Shown: in pieces, positions 17,594 through 25,921 of the stretch
Position numbering within the stretch: the stretch's first letter is position 1
Layout of the letters: every line of letters begins with the position of its first letter
Origin: Tunturibacter psychrotolerans
Lineage (GTDB): Bacteria; Acidobacteriota; Terriglobia; Terriglobales; Acidobacteriaceae
Direction: 5' to 3'
DNA length: 64,000 bases
NCBI RefSeq assembly: GCF_040359615.1
Contig: NZ_CP132942.1
Span: 620,001-684,000 of the forward strand
The notes under the pieces: model-generated
Told to the model about the DNA's origin: nothing
The model's database searches: none
Seen by the model: the letters and a program-made list of their open reading frames with translations, nothing else
Made by a program: the position numbers and the translations under genes

Positions 17594-19723
17594 ATGCGTT
17601 CGATGCGGATTTCGATTGCGGCGATGGCGTTGCTGGCGGCTGATGTATGCGCCCCACAGTCGCCGAATGCACAGCTGCCAACTCCCGATTCGCCGTCGCT
17701 GGAGAACCGGCAACTTGCCGCTCCACCTACAGCGGGCTCTTCCTCGAATACACCTCTCTATCGTGAGCTGGACTTACTTCGCCGGGGCGGATTCTTCGAG
17801 GCGCCCGAGGCGCGAGTTTCGCTAAAGATCGTCGGCAAAGACGGTGTACCGCCGAGTCGTATCGAAACGACGGAATACGCTCTGATTGTGAACGGCACGC
17901 CACGGATCGGGCGGCTGCAGGCTCCAAAAAAATCGACTGATGCGGTTTCTCCCCTTGTATTGCTTGTCTTTCCGCCAAATCAGCCGGTGGTGCATGCGAT
18001 CGGAGTGCGTGAAGCGACAAAATACTTTGCGTCACAACCGACTGAGGTGCTGCCGTGGCGAGTTGGAATCTTTGATTCGAATGGAAAGTTGACTCCCTTT
18101 ACCAATGGGAGATCGCAACTGTTGGTGAATCTGGGATTCGTGAGCCACGCGGTCGAGCCCTTTCAGTACACCGGGGATCGGTCGATGGTTGGTAGTCAAC
18201 CGGCGGGTGGAAGCTGGTTGGTGAAGGCGGAAGATGCGGTCAGCCTGATGCAGCGGTTTGATGGGCCAAAGGTTGTTCTGGCAATGAATCCTTTGGCGGA
18301 GTCGATGTATGGCCTCAACGATCAGATGTTCGCGCATGATGGACCTGAAGCTCTGGTCGATGTGGCGAAACATGTGGGAGCTCATATCTATGTTGCGAAT
18401 GTGGGTGGGCCGGAGGCGTTCGTGCCGGCCGGGGGCGCCGCGGAGGACCGTCCGGCTCAGATGAATGTTCCATCATCGAATGGCGGCCCTCAACTAGGTA
18501 CTGCACCTTCTATGCATATGAAATTCGATCCGCGGCTCAACAACGCGTTGGCTAATTCTGCGGCCCGCACCTCGCTGATGATGCAGACAGCAGATTCAAC
18601 GCTGGGCGGCTTTGCCAACTCGCTCGACGCGCTTGCTGCGCAGCTTCATCGGGATCTTGATGAGACCTATTCGCTTAACTTTGATATGACTGCCGCGGAT
18701 CGCGACCATGGAGTTCCCACCGTGGAGGTGAAGTTTGCGGATCACAATCTACGTGCGTCAATTATGGAGGTTTCACCTGTTGGGACTACCTCGGAGGCAA
18801 ACCGCGAGGCGGTTTCCAAGGTGTTGGTGGATAAGGTCAGAAAGGCGACTATAAAGCCTGTGAGTTCGACGGATTTTCGAATTACGCAACACGTCGATTA
18901 CTTTCCTCTGCGCTCGGGGCTTGAGCCGTTACTTCCTATGAGCGCGCTCGTCGAGTGGACGGGAGTTGGACGGGGTCCAGCACGGCTCTCCGTCGTCGAA
19001 TCGGTGGACGACGTCAACCTCTCGACTCCTTTGATGGAGCGAGCAGCCCAGGTGAGGTGGGATGGTCACCATGTCAGCTGGGAGAGAGATGGAAATTTGC
19101 ATCCTGGTCAATATCTTTGGCGCATAGCGGTTCACGACGGGAATGGAACCGTGTTTGCCTCGGCGGAACAGAAGATTAATGTCAGCCTGCCTCGAGAGAC
19201 TAGTGTCGAGGTGAGCAGCCTGGTCATCGGGAAATCCTGCCGCGAACAGGTCGGATCGGTGGATGGGTTGAGACGGCGAACGACCGACAATCACGATGAT
19301 GTTCCTCCGGTTTCGCAGATTGATCCGATGCGTGCGGTGGATTGCCGAATTAAACCTGAGGCTTCGGATAGGTTCGCATCCACGGACCGGCTTCATGCAT
19401 TTGTGAGGATTTATCCTTCCGAAAAGATCGACAAACACAAACCCGAAAGCTGGACTGCGAAATTTACTCTTCGGTCCAGGACGAATCCTGTTGCAACGGA
19501 GAAAGAGACTCCTTTCCGAGTCGATTCGGGGTCGGGGTATCTTGCGTACATTGAGATGTCACTGGATACGCCGGGTATGGATCCAGGCCAGTACACACTG
19601 GATGTCGTCACGCGAGGTCCGGGAATTCGCAAAGAGCTGAAAGAGTCTCGCTCAATTTCTATTCAACAGCCGGTTTCCAATCATGAAACAGACGCGGAAG
19701 GGGCGCGTAAAGCGACGAATTGA
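17594..19723 (+). CDS. Secreted VWFA-related domain protein, acidobacterial type
   Basis: A 709-residue exported protein. A signal peptide (SMRISIAAMALLAADVCA) is followed by a Pro/Ser-rich linker, then a region (SLKIVGKDGVPPSRIETTEY, LVLLVFPPN) resembling the acidobacterial VWFA-related family (TIGR03436), although a classical MIDAS DxSxS is not evident, so this copy is divergent. The C-terminal half looks like Ig-like beta-sandwich modules (RIAVHDGNGTVFASAEQKI). Start 17594 follows a GGAG site; a longer frame back to 17471 has no signal peptide. Likely a surface binding protein; ligand unknown. Confidence 0.7.
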   Translation: MRSMRISIAAMALLAADVCAPQSPNAQLPTPDSPSLENRQLAAPPTAGSSSNTPLYRELDLLRRGGFFEAPEARVSLKIVGKDGVPPSRIETTEYALIVNGTPRIGRLQAPKKSTDAVSPLVLLVFPPNQPVVHAIGVREATKYFASQPTEVLPWRVGIFDSNGKLTPFTNGRSQLLVNLGFVSHAVEPFQYTGDRSMVGSQPAGGSWLVKAEDAVSLMQRFDGPKVVLAMNPLAESMYGLNDQMFAHDGPEALVDVAKHVGAHIYVANVGGPEAFVPAGGAAEDRPAQMNVPSSNGGPQLGTAPSMHMKFDPRLNNALANSAARTSLMMQTADSTLGGFANSLDALAAQLHRDLDETYSLNFDMTAADRDHGVPTVEVKFADHNLRASIMEVSPVGTTSEANREAVSKVLVDKVRKATIKPVSSTDFRITQHVDYFPLRSGLEPLLPMSALVEWTGVGRGPARLSVVESVDDVNLSTPLMERAAQVRWDGHHVSWERDGNLHPGQYLWRIAVHDGNGTVFASAEQKINVSLPRETSVEVSSLVIGKSCREQVGSVDGLRRRTTDNHDDVPPVSQIDPMRAVDCRIKPEASDRFASTDRLHAFVRIYPSEKIDKHKPESWTAKFTLRSRTNPVATEKETPFRVDSGSGYLAYIEMSLDTPGMDPGQYTLDVVTRGPGIRKELKESRSISIQQPVSNHETDAEGARKATN

Positions 19724-19780
19724 GGTCATGAGACCGAATCAGGTGAAAAACATCTAATCGGTATTTGAGGAGTCACAGAA

Positions 19781-20227
19781 ATGCCTGCAATCCGAACCTG
19801 CAAACAGTGTGGCCAAAAAAATCGTGTTGCTGCAAATCACCTCTCTGACACGGGCCGTTGCGGTGCGTGTAAGACGCCTCTGCCACCGGTCGATGAACCT
19901 CTGCAGGTAGATGCAACTCTTTTCGACGAAATCGTTAGTACATCTCGCGTGCCGATTCTCGTAGACTTTTGGGCGGAGTGGTGTGGGCCGTGTCACGCCG
20001 CTGCTCCAGAGGTGGCGCGCACGGCAAAGGACATGGCTGGACAAGCCCTTGTGTTGAAAGTTGATACTGACAAACATCAGCAACTAGCCGCGAGGTTCAA
20101 CGTGCGTGGTATCCCAAACTTCGCTATCTTCTCTGCCGGAAAACTTGTGAAACAACAGGCCGGCGTGGTCGGGCACGACGTGATGGAGGGATGGCTGCGA
20201 TCTGCTGCACCGGCTCCGACCACTTGA
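19781..20227 (+). CDS. trxC: Thioredoxin 2, zinc-ribbon type
   Basis: A 148-residue thioredoxin with an extra N-terminal zinc ribbon (CKQC at about residue 7 and CGAC at about 27), the hallmark of TrxC, and the redox centre WAEWCGPC. The rest (VDFWAEWCGPC, VRGIPNFAIFSAGKLV) is a normal thioredoxin fold with the cis-proline after GI. TrxC reduces protein disulfides in the cytoplasm, often under oxidative stress. The start has a strong GAGGAG ribosome site. Confidence 0.93.
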   Translation: MPAIRTCKQCGQKNRVAANHLSDTGRCGACKTPLPPVDEPLQVDATLFDEIVSTSRVPILVDFWAEWCGPCHAAAPEVARTAKDMAGQALVLKVDTDKHQQLAARFNVRGIPNFAIFSAGKLVKQQAGVVGHDVMEGWLRSAAPAPTT

Positions 20228-20279
20228 GGGGCCGGACTCGTATACTTGGCGCTGCGTAATCGCGCGAAGGTACGACTCG

Positions 20280-20825
20280 ATGAAGCTGATCTTTCTATAC
20301 GGTTTGCCCGCAACGGGAAAACTTACAGTAGCACGCGAGCTGGCCGCGATGACCGGCTACAAACTCTTCCACAACCATCTCACAGTCGATCTGCTTCTGT
20401 CGGTCTTCGAGTTCGGCTCACCAGCCTTCGTCGCACTACGAGAAGAGATCTGGCTGTCCGTCTTCGATCAGGCGGGTTCGAGTCAGGTGCCTGGACTCGT
20501 TTTCACCTTTGCACCCGAACCGACGGTGCAACCCGGCTTCCTAAAAAACGTGGCCGCTACAGTCGAAAAGAGAGGTGGGGAGGTGGATTTTGTTGAACTT
20601 GTCTGCCCACGTAGCGAACTCAGACGACGTCTCAGTAACTCATCACGGCTTGAGCATAGCAAGCTGACTTCGGTTACGATTTTCGATCAAATTTATTCGA
20701 CTCGAGAATTTGATGGATATTCGTTACCTAGGCCCAGGCTCTCGATTGACACGAGTCTTTGTACTGCCGCACATGCAGCCGCAAAGATAGCCGAGGTCCT
20801 CGAACTCGATCTTTCACTGACCTGA
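20280..20825 (+). CDS. P-loop NTPase / small-molecule kinase-like protein
   Basis: A 181-residue protein starting MKLIFLYGLPATGKLTVAREL, a Walker A motif (GxxxxGK[ST]) in the position used by nucleoside and shikimate-type kinases. A likely lid region RSELRRRLSNSSRLEHSKL with several arginines follows. The substrate cannot be read from the sequence. It starts 52 bp after the trxC stop. Confidence 0.75.
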   Translation: MKLIFLYGLPATGKLTVARELAAMTGYKLFHNHLTVDLLLSVFEFGSPAFVALREEIWLSVFDQAGSSQVPGLVFTFAPEPTVQPGFLKNVAATVEKRGGEVDFVELVCPRSELRRRLSNSSRLEHSKLTSVTIFDQIYSTREFDGYSLPRPRLSIDTSLCTAAHAAAKIAEVLELDLSLT

Positions 20826-20933
20826 CTCCGTCGACGGGACAGAAACCCCCATGAAGGGAGAGGCTCTTATCTTTTAGTGTGTGGTGGAAACGGAGGTTAG
20901 CTTGTAACTGATGTGAAACTTCAGGTCGCCGGT

Positions 20934-21143
20934 TCACCAGTCACGGCTATGATGAGGGATTCGGCCGCAGTCCCCTTCGGTGAGGTAGCAGCGAAGGATT
21001 CCAAAAACCACAGTAGCTCCGGCACCGATAATCATGAATAGAACGCCTGTCGTAATTCTTCCCGTGAAATAAGGAAAGAGGAACACAATAACTCCCGCAT
21101 ACATCAGAATCGTTAATACGGTTCTCGTCATGCGCTTCGTCAT
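20934..21143 (-). CDS. Small membrane protein, 69 residues
   Basis: Two hydrophobic helices (TVLTILMYAGVIVFLFPYF and GVLFMIIGAGATVVFGIL) and a short Cys-containing tail (RCYLTEGDCGRIP). A strong AGGGGG ribosome site precedes ATG 21143, which is the best argument that it is real. No family recognised. The stretch 21144-21370 beyond its start holds no gene I can support. Confidence 0.6.
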   Translation of the reverse strand: MTKRMTRTVLTILMYAGVIVFLFPYFTGRITTGVLFMIIGAGATVVFGILRCYLTEGDCGRIPHHSRDW

Positions 21144-21370
21144 TTCTTTACCCCCTACTTATCCGGCAGCCGAACTCTTTGGCAGAACCATCATGCCCGT
21201 CTTACTGTTCGTCTCCGACTCAGACGCGAATCCGCTTTTGAGCGGGTCCGCACCAGCGGTATTGCACATCCTACTCGACGAAATCGACCTTTGCCAGAGT
21301 TTTTAGCGTTGGAAGCACCGTACTGCAACTAATGTCGTTGATTTAGGAGGGGTATTCGCGCCACGAGTGT

Positions 21371-21859
21371 TTAGCCAGTCACAATTCCCATCGCTAGAAC
21401 TGCGCAAAAGACTGCACTCACATCCTCGATAAGTGCCACGGGCCAATCTTTGCCGCCGCGTCTGGCCACGATCTCTCGCCGAATCAGAAAGCTAGCAAAG
21501 GTGCCGACTAGAGCGCCAGCCACACACAAGATGACCCCTTCCATTCCAGATCCGTTCAGTCCCGCAGCAGTGATCGCGCCGATCAAGCCGGCAACTACCA
21601 GCCTTGCAACTAACGGAAACGGGGCTGTCCTATTGGGTGTTTTCGGAAGCTTGTCAGCGATGTATTCCCCTATCGCAAGCATCGAAAAGATGATCGCTGT
21701 TATGAGTTTTCCGCTCCAGGCTGCCCAATTGTCGTCTACCGAAAGATGGCCTGCATAAGCGAACCAGCAAAGCACCGCCATCGCGGTCATCGTCCGCATC
21801 CCTGTCACGAGGCCCAAGAGGGGGATGGCGAACAACCAGGTCATCATTTGCATCGCCAT
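21371..21859 (-). CDS. DUF4126 family membrane protein
   Basis: A 162-residue integral membrane protein with about five helices. PLLGLVTGMRTMTAMAVLCW and KLPKTPNRTAP, where the conserved K-P-R-T segment lies, mark it as DUF4126. Function unknown. Start 21859 has an AAGGGGGA ribosome site directly upstream; the ATG at 21874 is part of that site. Confidence 0.85.
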   Translation of the reverse strand: MAMQMMTWLFAIPLLGLVTGMRTMTAMAVLCWFAYAGHLSVDDNWAAWSGKLITAIIFSMLAIGEYIADKLPKTPNRTAPFPLVARLVVAGLIGAITAAGLNGSGMEGVILCVAGALVGTFASFLIRREIVARRGGKDWPVALIEDVSAVFCAVLAMGIVTG

Positions 21860-22026
21860 AAAATCCCCCTTCATTCGAATGCTCGAAAGTTAGCGGAATG
21901 GCCAGGATGTTTCAGGCACGCCCTCTACTCATCGACTCAGTGTTAGCCTTTCAATCGAAAACTATACTCGCAGATCGCTTTTTGACGAGGGCTTATGAAT
22001 CATTATTTGCAATGCTGTATATCGCC

Positions 22027-23292
22027 CTATTTGTCTCGCAGCCAACCGTACAGGGGGAAATTCTCCGCCATTTCCAATACTTGACCGCGGATTTGTCGAA
22101 GCTTCGTGACGTCGGTCCGATGTTCGAGAGCTTGAGCAATCCAGCCTGCGATGATGCGCATCTCCGGCTCTTTCATGCCTCTGGTGGTCAACGCTGGTGT
22201 TCCGATCCTGATACCGCTGGGTTTCATGGGCGGGTTGGTGTCGTAGGGGATTGCGTTCTTGTTGACGGTGATTCCGGCCTCTCCCAGCGCGTGTTCCGCT
22301 TCAGAGCCCAGCATCCCCTTCTGGAAGACATCGATCAGCAGGACATGTGTGTCGGTGCCGCCGGAGATGATGCGATATCCTTCCACAGCGATTGCTTCTG
22401 CGAGGACTTTGGCATTGATTACGACCTGTTTGGCGTAGGTCGCAAACTCCGGTGCGAGCGCCTCTTTGAAGGCTACGGCTTTTGCGGCGACGATGTGGAT
22501 GAGGGGGCCGCCCTGCTGGCCTGGGAAGACGCTTCGGTCAATGCCTGCGGCAAGATCCTGATTGCATAGAATCATGCCGGAGCGCGGTCCGCGTAGGGTT
22601 TTGTGGGTGGTGGTGGTGACTACGTGGGCGTGGGGGACGGGGGATGGGTGAGCGCCGCCTGCAACGAGGCCGGCGAAGTGGGCCATATCGACCATGAGGT
22701 AGGCTCCTACTTTGTCGGCGATGGCTCGCATGCGGGGAAAGTCGAACTGGCGCGGGTAGGCGCTGCCACCACTTACGATTACCTTGGGTTTTTCGCGGAT
22801 CGCCGTGGCTTCTAATTCGTCGTAGTCGACGGTTTCGGTGTCTTTGCGGACCTGGTAGCCGACGATTCTGTAGAGTTTGCCTGAGAAATTGAGTTTGTGG
22901 CCGTGGGTGAGGTGGCCGCCGTGGGCCAGATCGAGACCTAGAATGCAGTCGCCTGGGTTGAGGAGGGTCATGTAGGCGGCGGCGTTGGCCTGGGAGCCGG
23001 AGTGGGGCTGGACGTTGGCGTGGTCGGCGTTGAAGAGCTGCTTTGCGCGGGCGCGGGCGATGTCTTCGACGATGTCGGCGTACTCGCAGCCGCCGTAGTA
23101 GCGCTTTCCGGGGTATCCCTCTGCGTATTTGTTGGTGAAAACGGTGCCTGCGGCCTCTAAAACCGCGCGGCTTACGAAGTTTTCAGAGGCAATCATCTCG
23201 AGGCCTTCGTGCTGGCGCTTTATCTCGTTTTGAATCTGTGCGGCAATCTCGGGGTCGGCGGTGGCCAGCGGGGCATTCAGGTCGATGGGCAT
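22027..23292 (-). CDS. glyA: Serine hydroxymethyltransferase
   Basis: PLP enzyme interconverting serine and glycine and charging tetrahydrofolate with a one-carbon unit; central to one-carbon metabolism. The 421-residue protein has [28 protein letters not shown], the PLP lysine in [14 protein letters not shown] and [15 protein letters not shown]. Length and motifs are normal. The upstream side carries the second copy of the C/A-rich element, so promoter signals for glyA probably lie inside or beyond that repeat. Confidence 0.97.
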   Translation of the reverse strand: MPIDLNAPLATADPEIAAQIQNEIKRQHEGLEMIASENFVSRAVLEAAGTVFTNKYAEGYPGKRYYGGCEYADIVEDIARARAKQLFNADHANVQPHSGSQANAAAYMTLLNPGDCILGLDLAHGGHLTHGHKLNFSGKLYRIVGYQVRKDTETVDYDELEATAIREKPKVIVSGGSAYPRQFDFPRMRAIADKVGAYLMVDMAHFAGLVAGGAHPSPVPHAHVVTTTTHKTLRGPRSGMILCNQDLAAGIDRSVFPGQQGGPLIHIVAAKAVAFKEALAPEFATYAKQVVINAKVLAEAIAVEGYRIISGGTDTHVLLIDVFQKGMLGSEAEHALGEAGITVNKNAIPYDTNPPMKPSGIRIGTPALTTRGMKEPEMRIIAGWIAQALEHRTDVTKLRQIRGQVLEMAENFPLYGWLRDK

Positions 23293-23317
23293 GGGGTTAT
23301 TTTATGTCACTGTTTTT

Positions 23318-23515
23318 GGATTTTTTTTGTGGGTGGTGTTGGGTGGCTGGTTTCGTGGTTTTACGGTGTTTTGAGGGGCGTTTTGGAAAAAGAGGGCGTT
23401 TGGGTGTGGTGTTTTGATGGTGAGTTTGTGGTGGAATGCGTGGTTGATGTGGTGGCGAAGCAATGAACTTTTTGGCGTCAAAAAATGCGCCATGATTTTG
23501 AACTTTATTTTCAGC
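23318..23515 (-). repeat. C/A-rich intergenic element, copy 2
   Basis: Minus-strand C/A-rich interval upstream of glyA with the same layout as the copy next to ruvA: a conserved block (23474-23515) containing GGCGCATTTTTTGACGCC, a short GGCG/CGCC hairpin with a T-rich loop preceded by an A-rich tract, then a body of ACCAC and AAAACACC words ending in an A8 run. The body is only loosely similar to copy 1, whereas the hairpin block is well conserved. The remaining gap 23516-23688 shows nothing further. Function unknown. Confidence 0.6.
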
Positions 23516-23688
23516 CGGTGTTATGTCTCGAGTGGTTGGTTGCCCTGGAAAACTCTATAATTTTTGCGGGTTTTGGATTTGATTTCGATTCTGAACAAAT
23601 AAGGTTTTTGGGCGGGCATCCATTCGTCTGTCGTTGGCGTTCTTATATTCAGCAAGGGTTTAAATAGACAGAAGAGGAAAGGATCAGT

Positions 23689-23808
23689 ATGCAGACCTTA
23701 TATATTGGAATCGCGTTTTCGACGATGGTGATTCTTCCGCTTCTTGTCGCCAAGTGGAACGGGACCCGCAACGAAGACTTCCGCGCCTTTATGCGCAGAG
23801 TAGAGTAG
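23689..23808 (+). CDS. 39-residue membrane peptide
   Basis: A very short gene with a good ribosome site (GAGGAAAGGA) and its own strong intrinsic terminator 35 bp downstream. The product begins MQTLYIGIAFSTMVILPLL, one hydrophobic helix, and ends in a charged tail (AKWNGTRNEDFRAFMRRVE). Single-pass membrane peptides of this kind often modulate larger membrane complexes, but no partner is visible here. The combination of ribosome site, helix and terminator makes chance unlikely. Confidence 0.55.
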   Translation: MQTLYIGIAFSTMVILPLLVAKWNGTRNEDFRAFMRRVE

Positions 23809-23842
23809 CTGGTTTCGTGCAGTGAAAAACTGATGTTCAGGA

Positions 23843-23887
23843 AGCCCCGAATGAGAGACGAGGTGGTTCTCTCATTCGGGGCTTTTC
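23843..23887 (+). terminator. Rho-independent terminator after the 39-residue peptide gene
   Basis: Perfect 15-bp stem: AGCCCCGAATGAGAG (23843-23857) pairs with 23869-23883, with an 11-nt loop, followed by TTTTC. The A-rich left flank is weak, so it mainly serves the plus strand. Confidence 0.9.
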
Positions 23888-23910
23888 TGTGCGCTCGTGA
23901 AGCGCCGGAC

Positions 23911-24144
23911 CTAGTTCTGGGTTAAGGTCGCCAGCGCAGTGGAGTGGGCCTGTGCCTTTGCAAAAGCTGACTTCATCATCAGCGCCGCCTTGGACGGGAG
24001 GCAGTGGCACACGGATTCGCTTGAGTCGCTGTGCCGGGGCGGGGTTTGGGCACCGATGGCTACTACGACTAGAAAGACGGCTATGAAGATGGCGAGACGC
24101 CGGGTGGCGTGATCGTCGGACGGACGATACGGAGGCTGTGTCAT
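23911..24144 (-). CDS. Small single-pass membrane protein
   Basis: A 77-residue protein with one strong helix (LAIFIAVFLVVVAIGA) after a polar N-terminus (MTQPPYRPSDDHATRR), and a CHC motif and a short Ala-rich helix at the end. AGAGG lies upstream of ATG 24144. A longer frame from 24363 is open but without a ribosome site. No family recognised. Convergent with the 39-residue peptide gene across the terminator. Confidence 0.5.
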   Translation of the reverse strand: MTQPPYRPSDDHATRRLAIFIAVFLVVVAIGAQTPPRHSDSSESVCHCLPSKAALMMKSAFAKAQAHSTALATLTQN

Positions 24145-24387
24145 GGGATGACCCTCTGAGAGGAGTATACGAAGGTTGGGTGGTTGGGGTTCCATAATAT
24201 TTTGAGAATCTGATGAGGAGCAATGTCGGTTCGTTTGGAAGAGGAAAATCGTGCTGTTGCCGTGAGTTTCGATGAAACACGAAGAAGTCATGTAGAATCG
24301 CGGGCGCAACCGGTAGACGTGCCACGCGTCCCCTAAGTGCTTCTGTACACAGTGCAACGCCATAGGATTTTCCTGTAAGGAGAAGTC

Positions 24388-25875
24388 ATGGAGCGTTCCA
24401 GCATTTGTCTCACAGCCCCAGCCGCAATCCTCCTCGCCGGGTTTCTAACCGGCTGCCAGCCGCAAAAAGCCCCTGAAGAGGCTCGTGCACCGCCACCAGC
24501 CCGTCCAGCGGCTGCCCAGATCGCAGGTACCCCCTCCGGTACAGTGATGACGCCGGAGTATGTCGCTGCTGTGGGACGATTTGCCTACATCTGGGGCTGG
24601 CCGCTGGTGAACAATCTCAACCGAGCTCTTGGCGTCAAAGATCTTCCCGGCCCGGGCCGCGTCGGCGGAGTCGTTCCCGCGGCCCCTCCCGGCCGCATCT
24701 CCATGCTTACCGACTACATCAGCGCCGAGGAACGCTTCGTCACCTGTCCCAACCAGGACACCGTCTACGGCGCCGGTTTCCAACACGTCGATACCATTCC
24801 AGTCGTTGTTCAGGTGCCCGACTTCGGCGGTCGATTCTTCACCTATCAGATTGCAGACGCCCGTACGAACTCCTTCGGCAATATTGGAAAGCAGTACGGA
24901 ACCAAATCCGGCTTCTATCTCGTGGTCGGTCCCAACTGGAGGGGCAGCGTCCCGCACGGCATAACCGGAGTTCTGCAGTCGCCAACTGATCTCGTCGCTA
25001 TCTTCCCCCGTGTCTTTCAGGACGACACCCCCGAGGACAAAGCTGCGATCCAGCCGCTTCTTAACCAGATCGTCGTCTACCCGCTCTCCGAGTTCGATGG
25101 AAAGATGAAGACGATGGACTGGAAGAGCACACCTTCCTTTCCTGCTCCTCCATCGACCGGCGGCGAGACGAAGTGGGTGGTCCCGGAAAAATTCTTCGAT
25201 GAGCTTGCTGTCATCCTCAAACAGGTTCCACCGATGCCCGGCGAAGAATCTCTCTACGCCAACTTCCAGTCTGTCCTGGACGCGGCAGCAAAAGATCCGA
25301 AGCTGAAGCAGACTCTGACGCAGACTGCGGTTGCCGCGGAGAAAGATCTCGTTAGTCCGCTGTTCGACTTCCACATGAACGGACGCCCAATCGGCAATGG
25401 CTGGAACTCACCTTCCAACGGAGCCAACTGGGGTTATGACTATCTCTCGCGCACGGCGACCGCAAGATCGAACATGTACGACAACGCGCCGCAGGAGACC
25501 CGCTATATCTACACGGACTTCGACTCCAGCGGCCAGCGGCTCAACGGTGCTCATGGTTACACCGTCACCTTCCCAGCGGGACAAACACCGCCTGTTGACG
25601 GCTTCTGGTCGCTCACGCTCTATAACAAGGAACATCTCTTCTCGCCGAACTCGCTCGGCCGCTTCTCGCTTGGAACGAAGAGCAAGTCGATGAAGCAGAA
25701 CCCTGACGGTTCGCTTACCATCTACGTCCAGAACGCGTCACCCGGTGCTGATAAGCAGGACAACTGGATTCCCGCGCCGAAGGATAACTTCTCTCTTTAC
25801 ATCCGTGCTTATTGGCCTAAAGAAGAGATCACGAGCGGGAAGTGGATTCCGCCGCTCGTGAAAACGGCTCACTGA
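24388..25875 (+). CDS. DUF1254/DUF1214 lipoprotein, first of tandem pair
   Basis: A 495-residue exported protein. The N-terminus has a lipobox (FLTGCQ), then an Ala/Pro-rich linker. The DUF1254 part includes YIWGWPLVNNLNRALG and CPNQDTVYGAGF; the DUF1214 part includes the C-terminal VDGFWSLTLYNKEHLF and NPDGSLTIYVQ. The biochemical role of these families is not established. An AAGGAG ribosome site precedes the start. The next gene, 46 bp on, encodes a related protein, so the two were probably made by duplication and are co-transcribed. Confidence 0.88.
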   Translation: MERSSICLTAPAAILLAGFLTGCQPQKAPEEARAPPPARPAAAQIAGTPSGTVMTPEYVAAVGRFAYIWGWPLVNNLNRALGVKDLPGPGRVGGVVPAAPPGRISMLTDYISAEERFVTCPNQDTVYGAGFQHVDTIPVVVQVPDFGGRFFTYQIADARTNSFGNIGKQYGTKSGFYLVVGPNWRGSVPHGITGVLQSPTDLVAIFPRVFQDDTPEDKAAIQPLLNQIVVYPLSEFDGKMKTMDWKSTPSFPAPPSTGGETKWVVPEKFFDELAVILKQVPPMPGEESLYANFQSVLDAAAKDPKLKQTLTQTAVAAEKDLVSPLFDFHMNGRPIGNGWNSPSNGANWGYDYLSRTATARSNMYDNAPQETRYIYTDFDSSGQRLNGAHGYTVTFPAGQTPPVDGFWSLTLYNKEHLFSPNSLGRFSLGTKSKSMKQNPDGSLTIYVQNASPGADKQDNWIPAPKDNFSLYIRAYWPKEEITSGKWIPPLVKTAH

Positions 25876-25921
25876 TTCTGTAACTCTCGATGTCATCCAC
25901 ACTCATTGGAGAAAGGACATC

